Assembly: GCF_003473485.1 (NCBI RefSeq)
Contig: NC_053048.1
Span: 44,450,755 to 44,514,754, forward strand
Length of the DNA stretch: 64,000 nucleotides
Direction: 5' to 3'
DNA from: Medicago truncatula
Taxonomy: Eukaryota > Streptophyta > Magnoliopsida > Fabales > Fabaceae
The notes below the pieces were generated by a model. That model saw nothing but the letters and a program-made list of their open reading frames with translations, was not told where the DNA came from and did not search any database. Made by a program: the position numbers and the translations under genes. This document shows positions 29,763 to 40,167 of the stretch, piece by piece; the first letter of the stretch is position 1; the number at the start of each line of letters is the position of its first letter.

Positions 29763-31700
29763 TGTGAAGTGGACTCTGAGCAGCCAGCTTTATGTACAAC
29801 CCTCGTCAACTCTCCTTTTTAAATGATAGTGAGAGCCATAGTTAGAGGGAGGATGATGATCGTTTATAGGATTAGAGACAAGTTTTAATTTTCTTAGCTA
29901 TATTCTTGTGTAAGAGATGTGTAAATGTAATTTGTGTTGGTGCTGTTACTGTTCTGTTAGGTTTCTGTTATATCTTCGTGTTACTTTTTAATTGGATAAA
30001 AACATCTGTTTGAAAGTATGGATTGCTGCTACTCTTGTTTTTGTATTCTTTTATCTTGGACATTGTGTATGTTTCTTCAATTTAGCAGCGCAAATCATCT
30101 GTAAAATTCTTGAGAGACATCTTATCATAGGGATCCCTTCTATTTCATTATTGTTTAACTTCCAATGTTTGTTAAGCAGCCTTCAGTTTGGTTAAGGATA
30201 GAACTGTATTTGAATCTTCTGAACACCTTAGTGGTAAATGGATAAGTCAAGGTCCTTTATATAAAGAAAATACATGAGATAAACATGAGTTAAGATAATG
30301 GTGATAGAGTAAAACGTGGTAGAGGGGGGATACAGGGAAAGTTATTTTAATTAAATTCCCTGTTCAATTGGCGGAGGATCAACAATCCACCTTGCTGTGT
30401 TCAATTCCCTGTTCAATTGGGGTATGTTCAACTGTGATTGCACATTACGTGCAATCTACCATGCTATGCAGATGGTCTGTTAGAGAGGTTATACAAACAT
30501 CATTGTAGAAAATGTCATTCTCTACTGAAAGATGGCTGTGCTAAGGGTCACTTTGGTTAATCTCTTGCCAATTGTATTCACTCATTAGCTAACCATGAAG
30601 TGGAGCATAGCGACTAAGCATGACCTTAGATAGGTTCGTTCTCTTCAAATTATGGAATGTATTGTTGATTTCTTAATTGCTCCTCTAATAGCTGCGATTA
30701 GCTTCAATTTCGCTTTGGCCAATTTACCCCCTTTGTTAAAAATAAAATAAAATAGCACCAACAGATATTGTTTATTCTCATGATTCAAATGCATGAGTAA
30801 AGCTTACACTTTTTTTTTTTTTTTTGAGTAAAGCTTACACATTATAAGTAATTAAGTATGCTTATTAACATTTGTAACTGTAATAAAATGCTCTGTAAGT
30901 TCCATAAACATTGATATGTAAAGGTTATGGTTCTAAGATCGGATTCTCAATCTCCTCACACTTATAGAGTGAGTCAAGTTATTGGGCTACTTGAAAAAAA
31001 AAATGATTTGTAAAAAGAAAATGCTTATTAAGATGCATTTTCTTTTTATATTGTTAAATATACAAATGACCAATTTTAAAAGTATAAAAAAAATACAAGA
31101 AAGGATTTAAGAAGAATTATAATTTTTTTAAAGGAAGAAGAATTATAATTTAATACTTCTTTTTATATTATTATATTTATAATTATCGAGTGCTTTTAAT
31201 GATTTTGTTTTTGACAAGTACTTTTTCGATTGGTTTCATAGAAGTGATAAACATGAACTAAAAATCATACACATAACTGTGATGTCTCAAATCAAACTCG
31301 GATGAATATATTCACTTTAACAATATCAATATTGCTACTTCAATCAGACATTACTGACTACACACTACGATAAAAACACATTTACAATGAATTTCTATTA
31401 TCCTTATAATTATCCTATCAAATTATCATTAAAAAAGATTGTTAGATGAATATAAATTCGAATCCTTATAATTATCCTATTAAATTATCATTAAAAAAGA
31501 TTATTAGATGAATTTGTAGCTGTTGTTATTTGACAAAAGAAATCATTAAAAAAAACTAAAAATTGCTAGGTTAAATAATTAAATTATTGAAAATAAGAAT
31601 CAACTAAACAAAAAGGTTAAATTGTTGAACCCTTGTTTCCTACTACCACCACTCGCTCCCGCTGTTCACTCTCCGTCCCTGCCAGTTATCCATATCCAAA
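29763..31700. other. Intergenic region BPM to LSM2
   Basis: The left part is the BPM 3' UTR. From 30,340 to 30,430 a phrase containing TTCAATTCCCTGTTCAATTGG occurs twice. A ~60 bp direct repeat lies near 31,395-31,510 (CCTTATAATTATCCTAT followed by AAATTATCATTAAAAAAGAT, twice). No gene was found. The last ~80 bases are the LSM2 5' UTR. Confidence 0.5.
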
Positions 31701-34700
31701 ATGGTAACGATCCTATTCTTCTTCTCTTTGATTTCTCATTTTTTTTCGTTACAGTAATTTGATTTTTGCTTTTTCTATGAAGCTGTTCTTCTCGTACTTC
31801 AAAGATTTGGTGGGAAGAGAAGTGACGGTTGAACTCAAGAACGATTTAGCCATCAGAGGAACCTTGCATTCTGTTGACCAATACCTCAACATCAAGCTTG
31901 AAAACACTCGCGTTGTTGATCAAGACAGATACCCTCACATGGTATATCTTTCTCTTTTTAGGGTTTATTAATATTTTTTATTTTTTAGCTTCGTTTTTAT
32001 CATCGTTAGTTATTTTATCCAATGAATTTTAAGTACCGGATTTAGGGTTTGTGGTTTCAATTCGTAATTAGGGACATTATTTCATCTGATTGTGATTTTG
32101 CCTTTATAATTATGCGGTATATGATTTTTGCTGTTATAACTACCCTCTTAGGTCTCATATTTAAGCAAAAATTTGTTTTTTCATATTCATTTGAATAACT
32201 GATGTATCTGGTCTATATTATAGAGTAGATAGATACATCGGTGATTCAATGAATCTAACATAAGAACTTTTGCTTATATATGAGATCGGAGGGAGTATCT
32301 AGTAGTGCTACCATTAGTTAGTGAAAATTTACAGTGAACACTAGTAGTACACAACTAAACTGCGCTGGTTGCTTTGTTTATCTTTGTGAGAGTTTTATCC
32401 GTCCATTCCAAAGGTGAAGTCTCGTCCTTTCCTGCTTATGTTATGTTATCTGTTTAGTTTGACAGGTTAAAATAGTGATATACGGTTATTAGGTATTTCT
32501 TATTTGTGTCATTAAGACTTGTGGTGTGATGTTGGAGGTCTGAGGCATATATGGTCATATCAGGATACCTTTCCCACTCACCTGCCAAGGTGTTTTAGCT
32601 AGTATACGAAGAAAAAAAAAATTGTATATTTTGCAATCTTAAATTTAGAGTCTGTTTTAGTGTCGTTTGTTGATTGATGAGGTTTTTATGCAATTAAAGA
32701 TGCAAGTGGATTAGATGATAATAATAGTAATGATATTAAGATTGATTAGGAAGCCCACTTCGAGCCACCGACAAGCAGCTCTAATATCAATTGATAAGTA
32801 TTCAAACACTGGGGAACTCTCCCTCTTAGAAGCTTGCTATCAAGTTGGAAGAACCAAGCCACTTAAATACTCCACCGAGCATCTCATACTACTCGATATG
32901 GGAGTGGGGCACTGCGTACTACTCGATATGGGACCTGGACACCCCATAATGTCCAAGTCCCTATCGGATGGAAGGGGTGCAAGTTTCTTGTTTGAAAACG
33001 TCACGAGCAGCATTCAGTTACACAGAGCAAAAATTTTAAAAATAGATAATGTGATTACTATGCTTTGATTATAGTGTTATGCTAAATTATCTGGATTTTA
33101 TTTGTGTAATCTGTACTTTAGATATTAATCAAATCACAAAGATGTTGAAATTCGTTGGTGTATTGGGTTCTTAATAGAACCATGCATCTTTTGGTTCTTA
33201 TTTTGCGTCAGCATTAGGTTCCTCGTTTTCATGGTTAGTGTGTTGCTTTGTTACTCTTCTTATGTATGCCTCCTCGTCTGTTATTTTGATGAAGGCCTCC
33301 TCGTCTGTTATTTTGATGAAGGACTCCTCGTCTGTTAATATGAAATGAATTTGCATTGATGTATATGTATATTTGGGAGTGCTTTTCCCTGATAAGTTGC
33401 TTTCGTTACTTTGATCTATGCTAAATGTTATGGCTTAAACAATGTATTCAATGAGATGCTATTTTTAACTTCATCCACATTTAATCAGAGTTGGACCATC
33501 AGTAAATATGCACAATTATAGCAATGGTAGGGGGGATTTGTTGTTGACATTTGAGTGAGGCTATAGATGTTCATCTTTCCTATTTTTGGTATCCTATTTG
33601 TTCATGAATTTAAAGAGATAGAAACAGTTGTAACATATCCTGAGGGCGTTTGAAATTGGGATGTATGTCGGACGTCAAATTTGTGATTTTGATCGTATGT
33701 AGGATCAGAAGGACTGTAAAAAATCATAAATGTAGGGAGCATGACATGAATAGTAAGATCATATAATTATTTTTACGATAATATAACTTATTAGTACCTA
33801 TAACTTATAATTACACAAGAGTTAGCACCGAGATGTATGCTTTTTGCAGATGATGTAGTCTTGGTGGGTGAGTCGAGGGAGGAAGTGAACGGGAGGCTAG
33901 AGACCTGGAGGCAAGCCTTAGAAGCGTATGGATTCCGCTTGAGTAGAAGCAAGACGGAGTATATGGAATGTAACTTCAGCAGAAGGAGAAGTAGGTCTAC
34001 CTTGGAGGTGAAAGGTGGAGATCATATCATACCCCAAGTTACACGATTTAAATATCTTGGGTCCTTTGTACAAAATGACGGAGAAATAGAAGCAGATGTA
34101 AGCCATTGTATTCAAGCTGGGTGGTTGAAATGGAGAAGAGCCTCAAGTGTTTTGTGCGATAAGAAAGTACCACTTAAGTTGAAAGGAAAGTTATATCGGC
34201 CAGCAGTCAGACCGACATTGTTGTATGGTACGGCTCTGTTGTCAATAGCGGCCTAACGCGGCGCGATCGCGGCTGAAAACAGCCTAGCGCGTTAGAACGC
34301 GACCGCATCGCGTGTTAGGGAAAAGCGGTCCAAAACCGGGTTTCGCGGCCGCTTTACGTGGAGCGGTAGCGGGTCAAATCGCCCACTTTTCCGGGTCGAA
34401 ACGAAATTACGAAATTATCCCTCACTTAAGTAACGTTAGAAGGGTTAATTTTGTCATTTTCAAAGCCCTATTTTCTTTCATCCATTCCATCGTAGAACAC
34501 AGCCGCTTCTTCTCTTCTCTTCTCTTCTCTTCATTCCATCGCAAAACAACACTTCACCTCATCTCTTCATCTCTTTCACCTCGTCATCTCAGATCAACAC
34601 TTCATCTCTTCTCTTCTCTTCATCTCAGATCTCACTTCACCTCATTATTGGTTATAAAAATTAAAATAAATGCTTATTTATGATTTCGTTGACCCATATT

Positions 34701-36591
34701 GCTTGCTGAAAAGTCATACAATGAATGTGCCAGCTAATTGCTTGCTATTCTTAATATTATTTTAATGTTTTTAATGCTTTTTTTGGTTACAATGTTTTTA
34801 ATGCTTATCTTTACCAAGAATTTTATTTTTAACGGTAATTTCCTAACTATACTCTCTTTTTCAAATGATTTGATTGTCTTTAGCCTTAATTTTTTGAAGG
34901 AAGCCTTAATGATCCTTATGTTTGATATTCTTTCAAAAAAAAAATCGTATATTTAATATATTACTTCATATATATTTTGATAGTTATTTTTCTGACAAAT
35001 TATTTTAATAGTTAATACTATTGGTTATTAATTATTTTTCTTAATTTTAATATTATTTTATTTCAAATTATGAATACTTCATAAATTTTGAGTAATATTT
35101 AAGGTATTTTAGTATATTTTTTGTATAGTATGGTATTTTAATATTAAATATATTAGTGTCCGCGTCATGTAATAGCGCCCGCGTCGCACCCGCATACCGC
35201 GCCGCGTCAATTTTTGGGGTGGTCGCGCCGCGTTTCCGCTTTGACAACTATGTGGTACGGAGTCTTGGGCGGTTAAGAGTCAACATGAGAATCAAGCAAG
35301 TGTAGCAGAGATGAGGATGTTGCGTTGGATGAGTGGTAAGACTAGACAAGATAGGATTAGGAATGACACCATTAGAGAGAGAGTGGGGGTAGCACCTATA
35401 GTAGAAAAGTTGGTAGAAAAATAGGCTTAGATGGTTTGGGCATGTAGAGAGAAGACCCGTAGATGCCGTGGTAAGAAGAGTAGATCAAATGGAGGAGAGT
35501 CAAGTTAAAAGAGGTAGAGGAAGACCTAGGAAAACTATTAGAGAAACCATTAGAAAGGATTTAGAGGTCAATAAGTTGGATCCAAATTTGGTGTATGATA
35601 GAACACTATGGTGTCATTTGATCCATGTAGCCGACCCCACTTAGTGGGATAAGGCTTGGTTGTTGTTGTTGCTGTAAAACTCAAGAATTTAAAAGCTACA
35701 AATAGTGATTATAAATAGATAAAAATGAGCATTACAAGAATAATGTAGTTCACAAGAGAAGCTGAGAGGAAATGTAGTTGAAAGGCCATGAACAAAGTCT
35801 TAAGTGTCTAAAAAAAGAGTTCAGTGAGAAAAGAAGAAAAATATGAGTTTCAGATCAATGAGGCTCTCTAAACTATTACAATCCCACTGCTCCTACAAAT
35901 GTCCACGGCAATTCCAGCTGATCTTTTCTATGTAACAATCCACTCTGTAGGATTGCACAATTATACGAGTAAACAAGTGATTTTGACAACCTTGTTTGTG
36001 AATTTGTTTATATTCGACCAATATCTCTGTGTTTGAATGGGATGCCTCACAATAATTTAAGTCTTGTGGCCCTGAATTTTAGGTTTTTTTGGTATGCCAT
36101 TAAAAAAAGATATAAACATAGTTTAATATGTTGTATTTTTACACTGTAGAATCAGAGTATACCTTAAATGCCTGGGTATGCTGCTATGATAAAATAGATA
36201 AATGAGAGATTTTACAAGGGTGTTTGCATAAAGGTTTAGAGAATTTACCTTTGGGTTCGAGGGAACTGAACAATACAATTAACTAAAATTTTAACAAATT
36301 TTCAAATCACCTCATCAACTTTTGCATGCAAAGAGTACAACTGTATGTTGTTTTCCGTTTGATTTTGTTATATTTGGCTCTCTTTATTTGATTGATCAGA
36401 CCTAACTTGCTTCAGATTTGATTGTATTTTAATCGTTCATTAGTCTGTAACATGTCATTGTTTGATTTCAGCTTTCTGTAAGGAACTGCTTCATCAGAGG
36501 ATCAGTGGTGAGATACGTACAATTGCCTCCAGAAGGTGTGGACATTGAACTGTTGCATGATGCCACAAGGAGAGAAGCCCGGGGTGGTTGA
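31701..36591 (+). CDS. LSM2: U6 snRNA-associated Sm-like protein LSm2
   Basis: LSm2 is a subunit of both the cytoplasmic LSm1-7 ring (mRNA decapping) and the nuclear LSm2-8 ring (U6 snRNA, splicing). Three exons, 31701-31703 (only the ATG), 31783-31941 and 36472-36591, give 93 codons plus stop, the exact family length. The Sm fold is complete: Sm1 includes LVGREVTVELKNDLAIRGTL and VDQYLNIKLEN, and Sm2 includes NCFIRGSVVRYVQLP. The C-terminal tail is short (LLHDATRREARGG). An ATG-only first exon is easily missed by gene finders, but the splice site ATG|gtaacg and the acceptor AAG before CTGTTC fit. Intron 2 is 4530 bp and filled with transposon remnants. Confidence 0.97.
32141..32297. mobile_element. 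Stowaway-like MITE in LSM2 intron 2
   Basis: The ends are inverted repeats bounded by TA. The left reads TACCCTCTTAGGTCTCATAT and the reverse-complemented right reads TACTCCCTCCGATCTCATAT, with AAGCAAAA continuing in both arms. Length is about 157 bp. These features fit Tc1/mariner-related Stowaway elements with TA target duplication. Confidence 0.78.
32740..33000 (-). mobile_element. LTR-retrotransposon fossil: LTR end plus primer site
   Basis: Read on the minus strand, an LTR-like segment ends near 32,785 and is followed by a degenerate initiator tRNA-Met primer-binding site. It is an old fragment with no internal genes, and it is broken. The 117-codon ORF across it (32,715-33,068) is not taken as a gene. 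Confidence 0.45.
33268..33348 (+). repeat. 27 bp minisatellite, three units
   Basis: Units start at 33,268, 33,295 and 33,322. The first two are identical and the third has several changes. Each contains CTCCTCGTCTGTTA. It lies within LSM2 intron 2. Confidence 0.9.
33820..35675 (+). mobile_element. 5'-truncated RTE-type LINE, split by an hAT element
   Basis: The left part (33,820-34,233) encodes the reverse transcriptase catalytic FADD motif (MLFADDVVLVGES) and following segments (SKTEYMECNF, RFKYLGSFVQNDGEIEADV). The right part (35,253-35,675) continues with the 3' region and ends in CATGTAGCCGACCCCACTTA, GTGGGATAAGGCTTGG and (TTG)n, a tail typical of plant RTE elements. The 1019 bp between is a later hAT insertion. 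The remaining reverse transcriptase piece is open, but the element lacks its 5' portion, including the endonuclease. It lies sense to LSM2 in intron 2. Confidence 0.9.
34234..35252. mobile_element. Non-autonomous hAT-like element, 1019 bp, with 8 bp TSD
   Basis: The terminal repeats read CTCTGTTGTCAATAGCGG on the left and CATAGTTGTCAAAGCGG on the reverse-complemented right. An exact 8 bp duplication TGGTACGG flanks it (34,226-34,233 and 35,253-35,260), which is the hAT length. Both ends are strikingly GC-rich (GCGGCGCGATCGCGGC on the left, CGCACCCGCATACCGCGCCG on the right), while the core is AT-rich with a TC-rich stretch around 34,500-34,640. No transposase is encoded. Confidence 0.88.
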
Positions 36592-38217
36592 TTTGTTAAT
36601 CTTGTAATGTATCTTGGTATGAGAATTCGATCGGCTGGAATATCATAGATGTTATCATTCCTGCTTAAGAGAAGAAACTATTACGAATGTCAAGACTATG
36701 TAACTTAAGCATCACTCTGTTTTATACACAACATATGCAGTGTTTTAGTACATGAATATCTGAAGTGATGAATCTCATGACATATTTGTTGTTCAAAATT
36801 ACCTTGTCTACCCAGATGCAACACATCGAACCCCTTTTATTTTGTAGTGACTTGATGAAACTTCTGGTTGGTTTAAATGACGAGAACAATTAGTTTGTTT
36901 ACAGATTCAAATTTCTTTACCTTTCTTTATTACTTGTTTTAAAAATATTTTTTGTTTTGGATAACTTTTCTAAAAATGCTTGAATTATATTAGTAAGTAA
37001 CAGTTAACACTTTTGAAGTTTGTTGTTCAAAAAAACACTTTTGAAGTTTGAATGTAAAAGTTCAAAGTAAATGGAAATGAATGTTACATATTAGTTAGTA
37101 TTTCCTTCGTAACGGGTTTGATTGTTTCTTTGTACTGTCATAAGAGATCATATTTGATGTATGTCTAGAACGTGAAATAAAAGATGCTAAACGGTAGTCT
37201 CTGCCTTCTGTTTAGGAAAGGTAGAGTGTCTTTCCGTATTTGTGATCTATTGAATCTATATGACGATTCTCAAATTGCCATGTCGTTCCATTTTTTTTTT
37301 AAAAGCTTAACACCTAACAAAATCACGCTGACATTAACTCCTCAGGCCAAAGAGTGTGTCGTCAACCTCATTTTGTCTCTGCTTCCACCGGTCGCTGCTT
37401 CGCCGGTAGCTTCATTGCTGTTGTGGATCTGTATATTTTACTTCTAATAATCAGTTATTTCTTTCCCATATTTAGTAGATTTCCCCCTCGTTGTTCTGCA
37501 TATTCTTTGAAACAGGAGCCTTTCCATCACTGTAGAGCAAGTGAGTACATGTTTGTCCAATATACTGTTCTAGGTCTTAATGTTTTAAATTTAATGACAG
37601 AGTAATCTACTATTTGTTGAATTTCAAAACTACAATTAATCTTGTTACCTAGAGGATTTGATATTTCGCAATCAACCTGTGCTAAATTGAAAAATGCACT
37701 CATAATTAATGTCTTTTATATTTATTAATTGAAAGTAGCGAGCACCATCTGAAACTCACACATACAACTATGAGGTTGGGTTCGAATTCTTGTGAAAGTA
37801 TCCAGCATAGCAATATAGACATTGCTAGTCGAGCTAGACTTTACCATCTTTCTTTTATATTTTCAACTTTTGTCGAAATAATTAACTTTCGGAATGTTAT
37901 GTTTTGAAGGAAAGTGCAGAAATTTGATCAATTCTATCAATAAGAGGAGAGTCTGGAAATGAAAAGGTGTGTTTGCTTTTCTTTTACATTTCCAATCTCC
38001 TCACACCGTATAAATCTATTTTAATTGTCAAGTGAGTGCAAAATTATGTGTGTCCCTTTGAAGGTTGAAGGGATTGGAGTTGTCCAACGATCCAAATTGA
38101 CAAAAAATGGAGTAACCAACCTCTACTAAATATTGTTTTCAAAATTAAAATTTTTGATGGTATTATTTTCATCCTCCAAGGCTCCAACACGATTCACTGT
38201 CGTTCCAAATCACTTAA
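36592..38217. other. Intergenic region downstream of LSM2
   Basis: The left part is the LSM2 3' UTR. Plus-strand ORFs at 37,184-37,447 and 37,354-37,605 have no recognisable domain. A stretch near 37,745-37,850 (GGTTGGGTTCGAATTC) has a box-B-like sequence and may be a degraded SINE, but no target duplication was found. Confidence 0.4.
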
Positions 38218-38458
38218 GGTGTGTTTGGATTGAGGGTTTGGGAGGGGAAGGGAGGGGAGAGTTCACTTTTTATTTTCAAATTATGAACAATGTAAAATGA
38301 TTTTTTAAAATAAATTAAATGTTTTTGAAGTATTATATAATCTTTTATCATGTTGATAATTCAATTTTCCAAAAATCATTTTATAATGTCCATAATTTAA
38401 AAAAGAAAAGCAAACCCTCCCCTCCCTTCCCTTCTCAAACCCTCCATCCAAACATACT
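38218..38458. mobile_element. Tourist-like MITE, 241 bp
   Basis: TIRs of about 40 bp: left GGTGTGTTTGGATTGAGGGT, reverse-complemented right AGTATGTTTGGATGGAGGGT, both followed by GGGA-rich sequence. It is flanked by TAA on both sides (38,215-38,217 and 38,459-38,461), the 3 bp target duplication of PIF/Harbinger elements. The interior is AT-rich and non-coding. Confidence 0.85.
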
Positions 38459-39333
38459 TAACAATTACATATTGTTATGTTTTGTGCTGAAGGGGGTGTG
38501 GCTGCTAAGCTGTTGTGGAGATCATTTTGTTTTTCATTTTGAGGGGGCTACTGCTAAGATGTGTGTAATTACATGCACAGACTGGCTGCAAATACTTGTG
38601 ATGCTCCAGGAGACAACTCACAAGATACCTGAATGACACTAGGAATAAAGATACATATTGACATGTCAATACTATGGACTGAAAGTAAGCTCTTAAATAC
38701 TAACATAAGCCGTTGGACTTTTATTTCAAGTTTCATTTTGAAATAGACAATGTCATTTCTTGAAATTGTGTATTACAAAGAATCACAACACATTAATAAA
38801 CCCACTTTTGAAGTTCCAAAGCTTTAATATTTTCAAAAAAATTCAATGTTTCAAAAAGTATAGCCCTGTGATCAACAAGCTTGTTTTTATCATACATAAT
38901 GGTAGCGTAATACCTACTAAACCAAGTTGGTTTGTTGATTTTCCATTGTAGCAGGTTAATATTGATGTCCTTCAACAATAACGTTGTGTAAAATTATAAA
39001 TGGCACAACAATTGCAAGATTTCACACTATGCTCTTTTATAAATGGCACAGCAGATTCAATGAATTAATTGTTTTCTCTATGCATTGAGAAAATTTATTC
39101 TTCTCTATTGCCAAACATAGTGAAAAACCATGAGCAAGCAAAATCAGATATTTTTTCCTCTCTCACACAAACAAACAATGGGAACTGAAAAAATATGAAT
39201 TGAAATTTGTTATTTTATATCCAACGCACAGAAAGAGCCAAACTATATATAGTTCTTAGACTGTTGTTCTAAGTTCTAAGATTATTAAAAAAAAGCTAAA
39301 CAATTATTTGTGAATGAACTAAACTAAACTAAA
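38459..39333. other. Intergenic region downstream of the first SDR gene
   Basis: This AT-rich region contains the 3' UTR of the minus-strand SDR gene. An ORF tail near 38,470-38,636 has no known domain. A short direct repeat of TAAATGGCACA occurs near 38,997 and 39,041. Confidence 0.45.
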
Positions 39334-40101
39334 CTAAACATAGCCACCGTTAACACGAATAATTTGACCATTAACCCATTCAGAAGCATCAGTAGCCAAA
39401 AAACCAACAACAGGAGCAACATCTTTAGTCTCACCAAGTCTACCAAACGGACTCTCTTCTTCAGTTTTCTTCACCATCTCCTCCGTTTTCCCTTCGAAAA
39501 ACATCTCCGTTGCAATCGGTCCCGGTGCCACACAGTTTGCAGTAATCCCCGTTCCCTTCAGCTCCTTCGCCAGAATCTTCGTCATCGCTTCCACAGCCGC
39601 CTTCGACGCTGTGTAAGCTCCCATACAGATCTTCAATGCCGCCACCAATGACGATGTCAGCAGTATGATTCTCCCTCCTCCGCCACGCTTCAAACGATTC
39701 GCCGCCTCCTTCGTACAGAGAAACGCTCCTTTTAAGTTTATATTCATGATACGATCGAAGCTTTCAACGGTTGTGTTTGCTATGGTAGGGTACTTGGCGT
39801 CGAGGACGCCGGCTGAGTTAACCAGGATGTGGACAGGCGATTTGAAGGCTTCTTCGGCGGAGTCGAAGAGAGATTTTACACCCTCCGGATCAGACACGTC
39901 AGCGCGGACGGTGATGGCTCGAAAAGTTGTTTGGTTGGCGTTGATCTCGGCGGCGACGGAATCAGCATTGTTGGAGTTGGAGGTATAGTTGATGACGAGT
40001 CTTGCGCCGAGTGAAGCAAGGTGGAGTGCGATCTCTTTACCGATTCCACGGGAGGAACCGGTGACGATTGCAACTCGGTCTTGAAGCGGTAGAGAAGCCA
40101 T
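39334..40101 (-). CDS. SDR-family NADPH-dependent aldehyde reductase-like protein (1)
   Basis: A single-exon gene of 255 codons, the size of a classical short-chain dehydrogenase/reductase. The Rossmann motif is TGSSRGIG at 14-21. NSAG at 95-98 stabilises the central sheet. The catalytic set is Asn120, Ser150, Tyr163 and Lys167 (YTASK). PG at 193-194 follows the active site, and the C-terminus ends VNGGYV. The closest family I know is the plant NADPH-dependent aldehyde reductase-like group, which reduces reactive carbonyls; no chloroplast presequence is evident here. It is one of two tandem genes about 6 kb apart on the same strand (the other is 46,172-46,954) and looks intact. A long inverted-repeat element begins about 65 bp upstream of its start codon, so its promoter must lie in or beyond that element. 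Confidence 0.93.
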   Translation of the reverse strand: MASLPLQDRVAIVTGSSRGIGKEIALHLASLGARLVINYTSNSNNADSVAAEINANQTTFRAITVRADVSDPEGVKSLFDSAEEAFKSPVHILVNSAGVLDAKYPTIANTTVESFDRIMNINLKGAFLCTKEAANRLKRGGGGRIILLTSSLVAALKICMGAYTASKAAVEAMTKILAKELKGTGITANCVAPGPIATEMFFEGKTEEMVKKTEEESPFGRLGETKDVAPVVGFLATDASEWVNGQIIRVNGGYV

Positions 40102-40167
40102 GTGTCGTTCTTCTTAACTGATATCGCTCTTTCTCTGTATTTTGTACTTGGTTTTTTGGTTGGTTTA

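Noticed and set aside
32715-33068. 117-codon ORF in LSM2 intron 2
   Set aside because: It crosses a probable LTR-element fossil and lacks any known domain.
37184-37605. Overlapping ORFs of 83-87 codons considered as a small gene
   Set aside because: The frames are short and overlapping, with no domain and no convincing splice sites.
37745-37850. Possible third SINE with a GGTTCGAATTC box-B-like motif
   Set aside because: There is no clear box A, A tail or target duplication.
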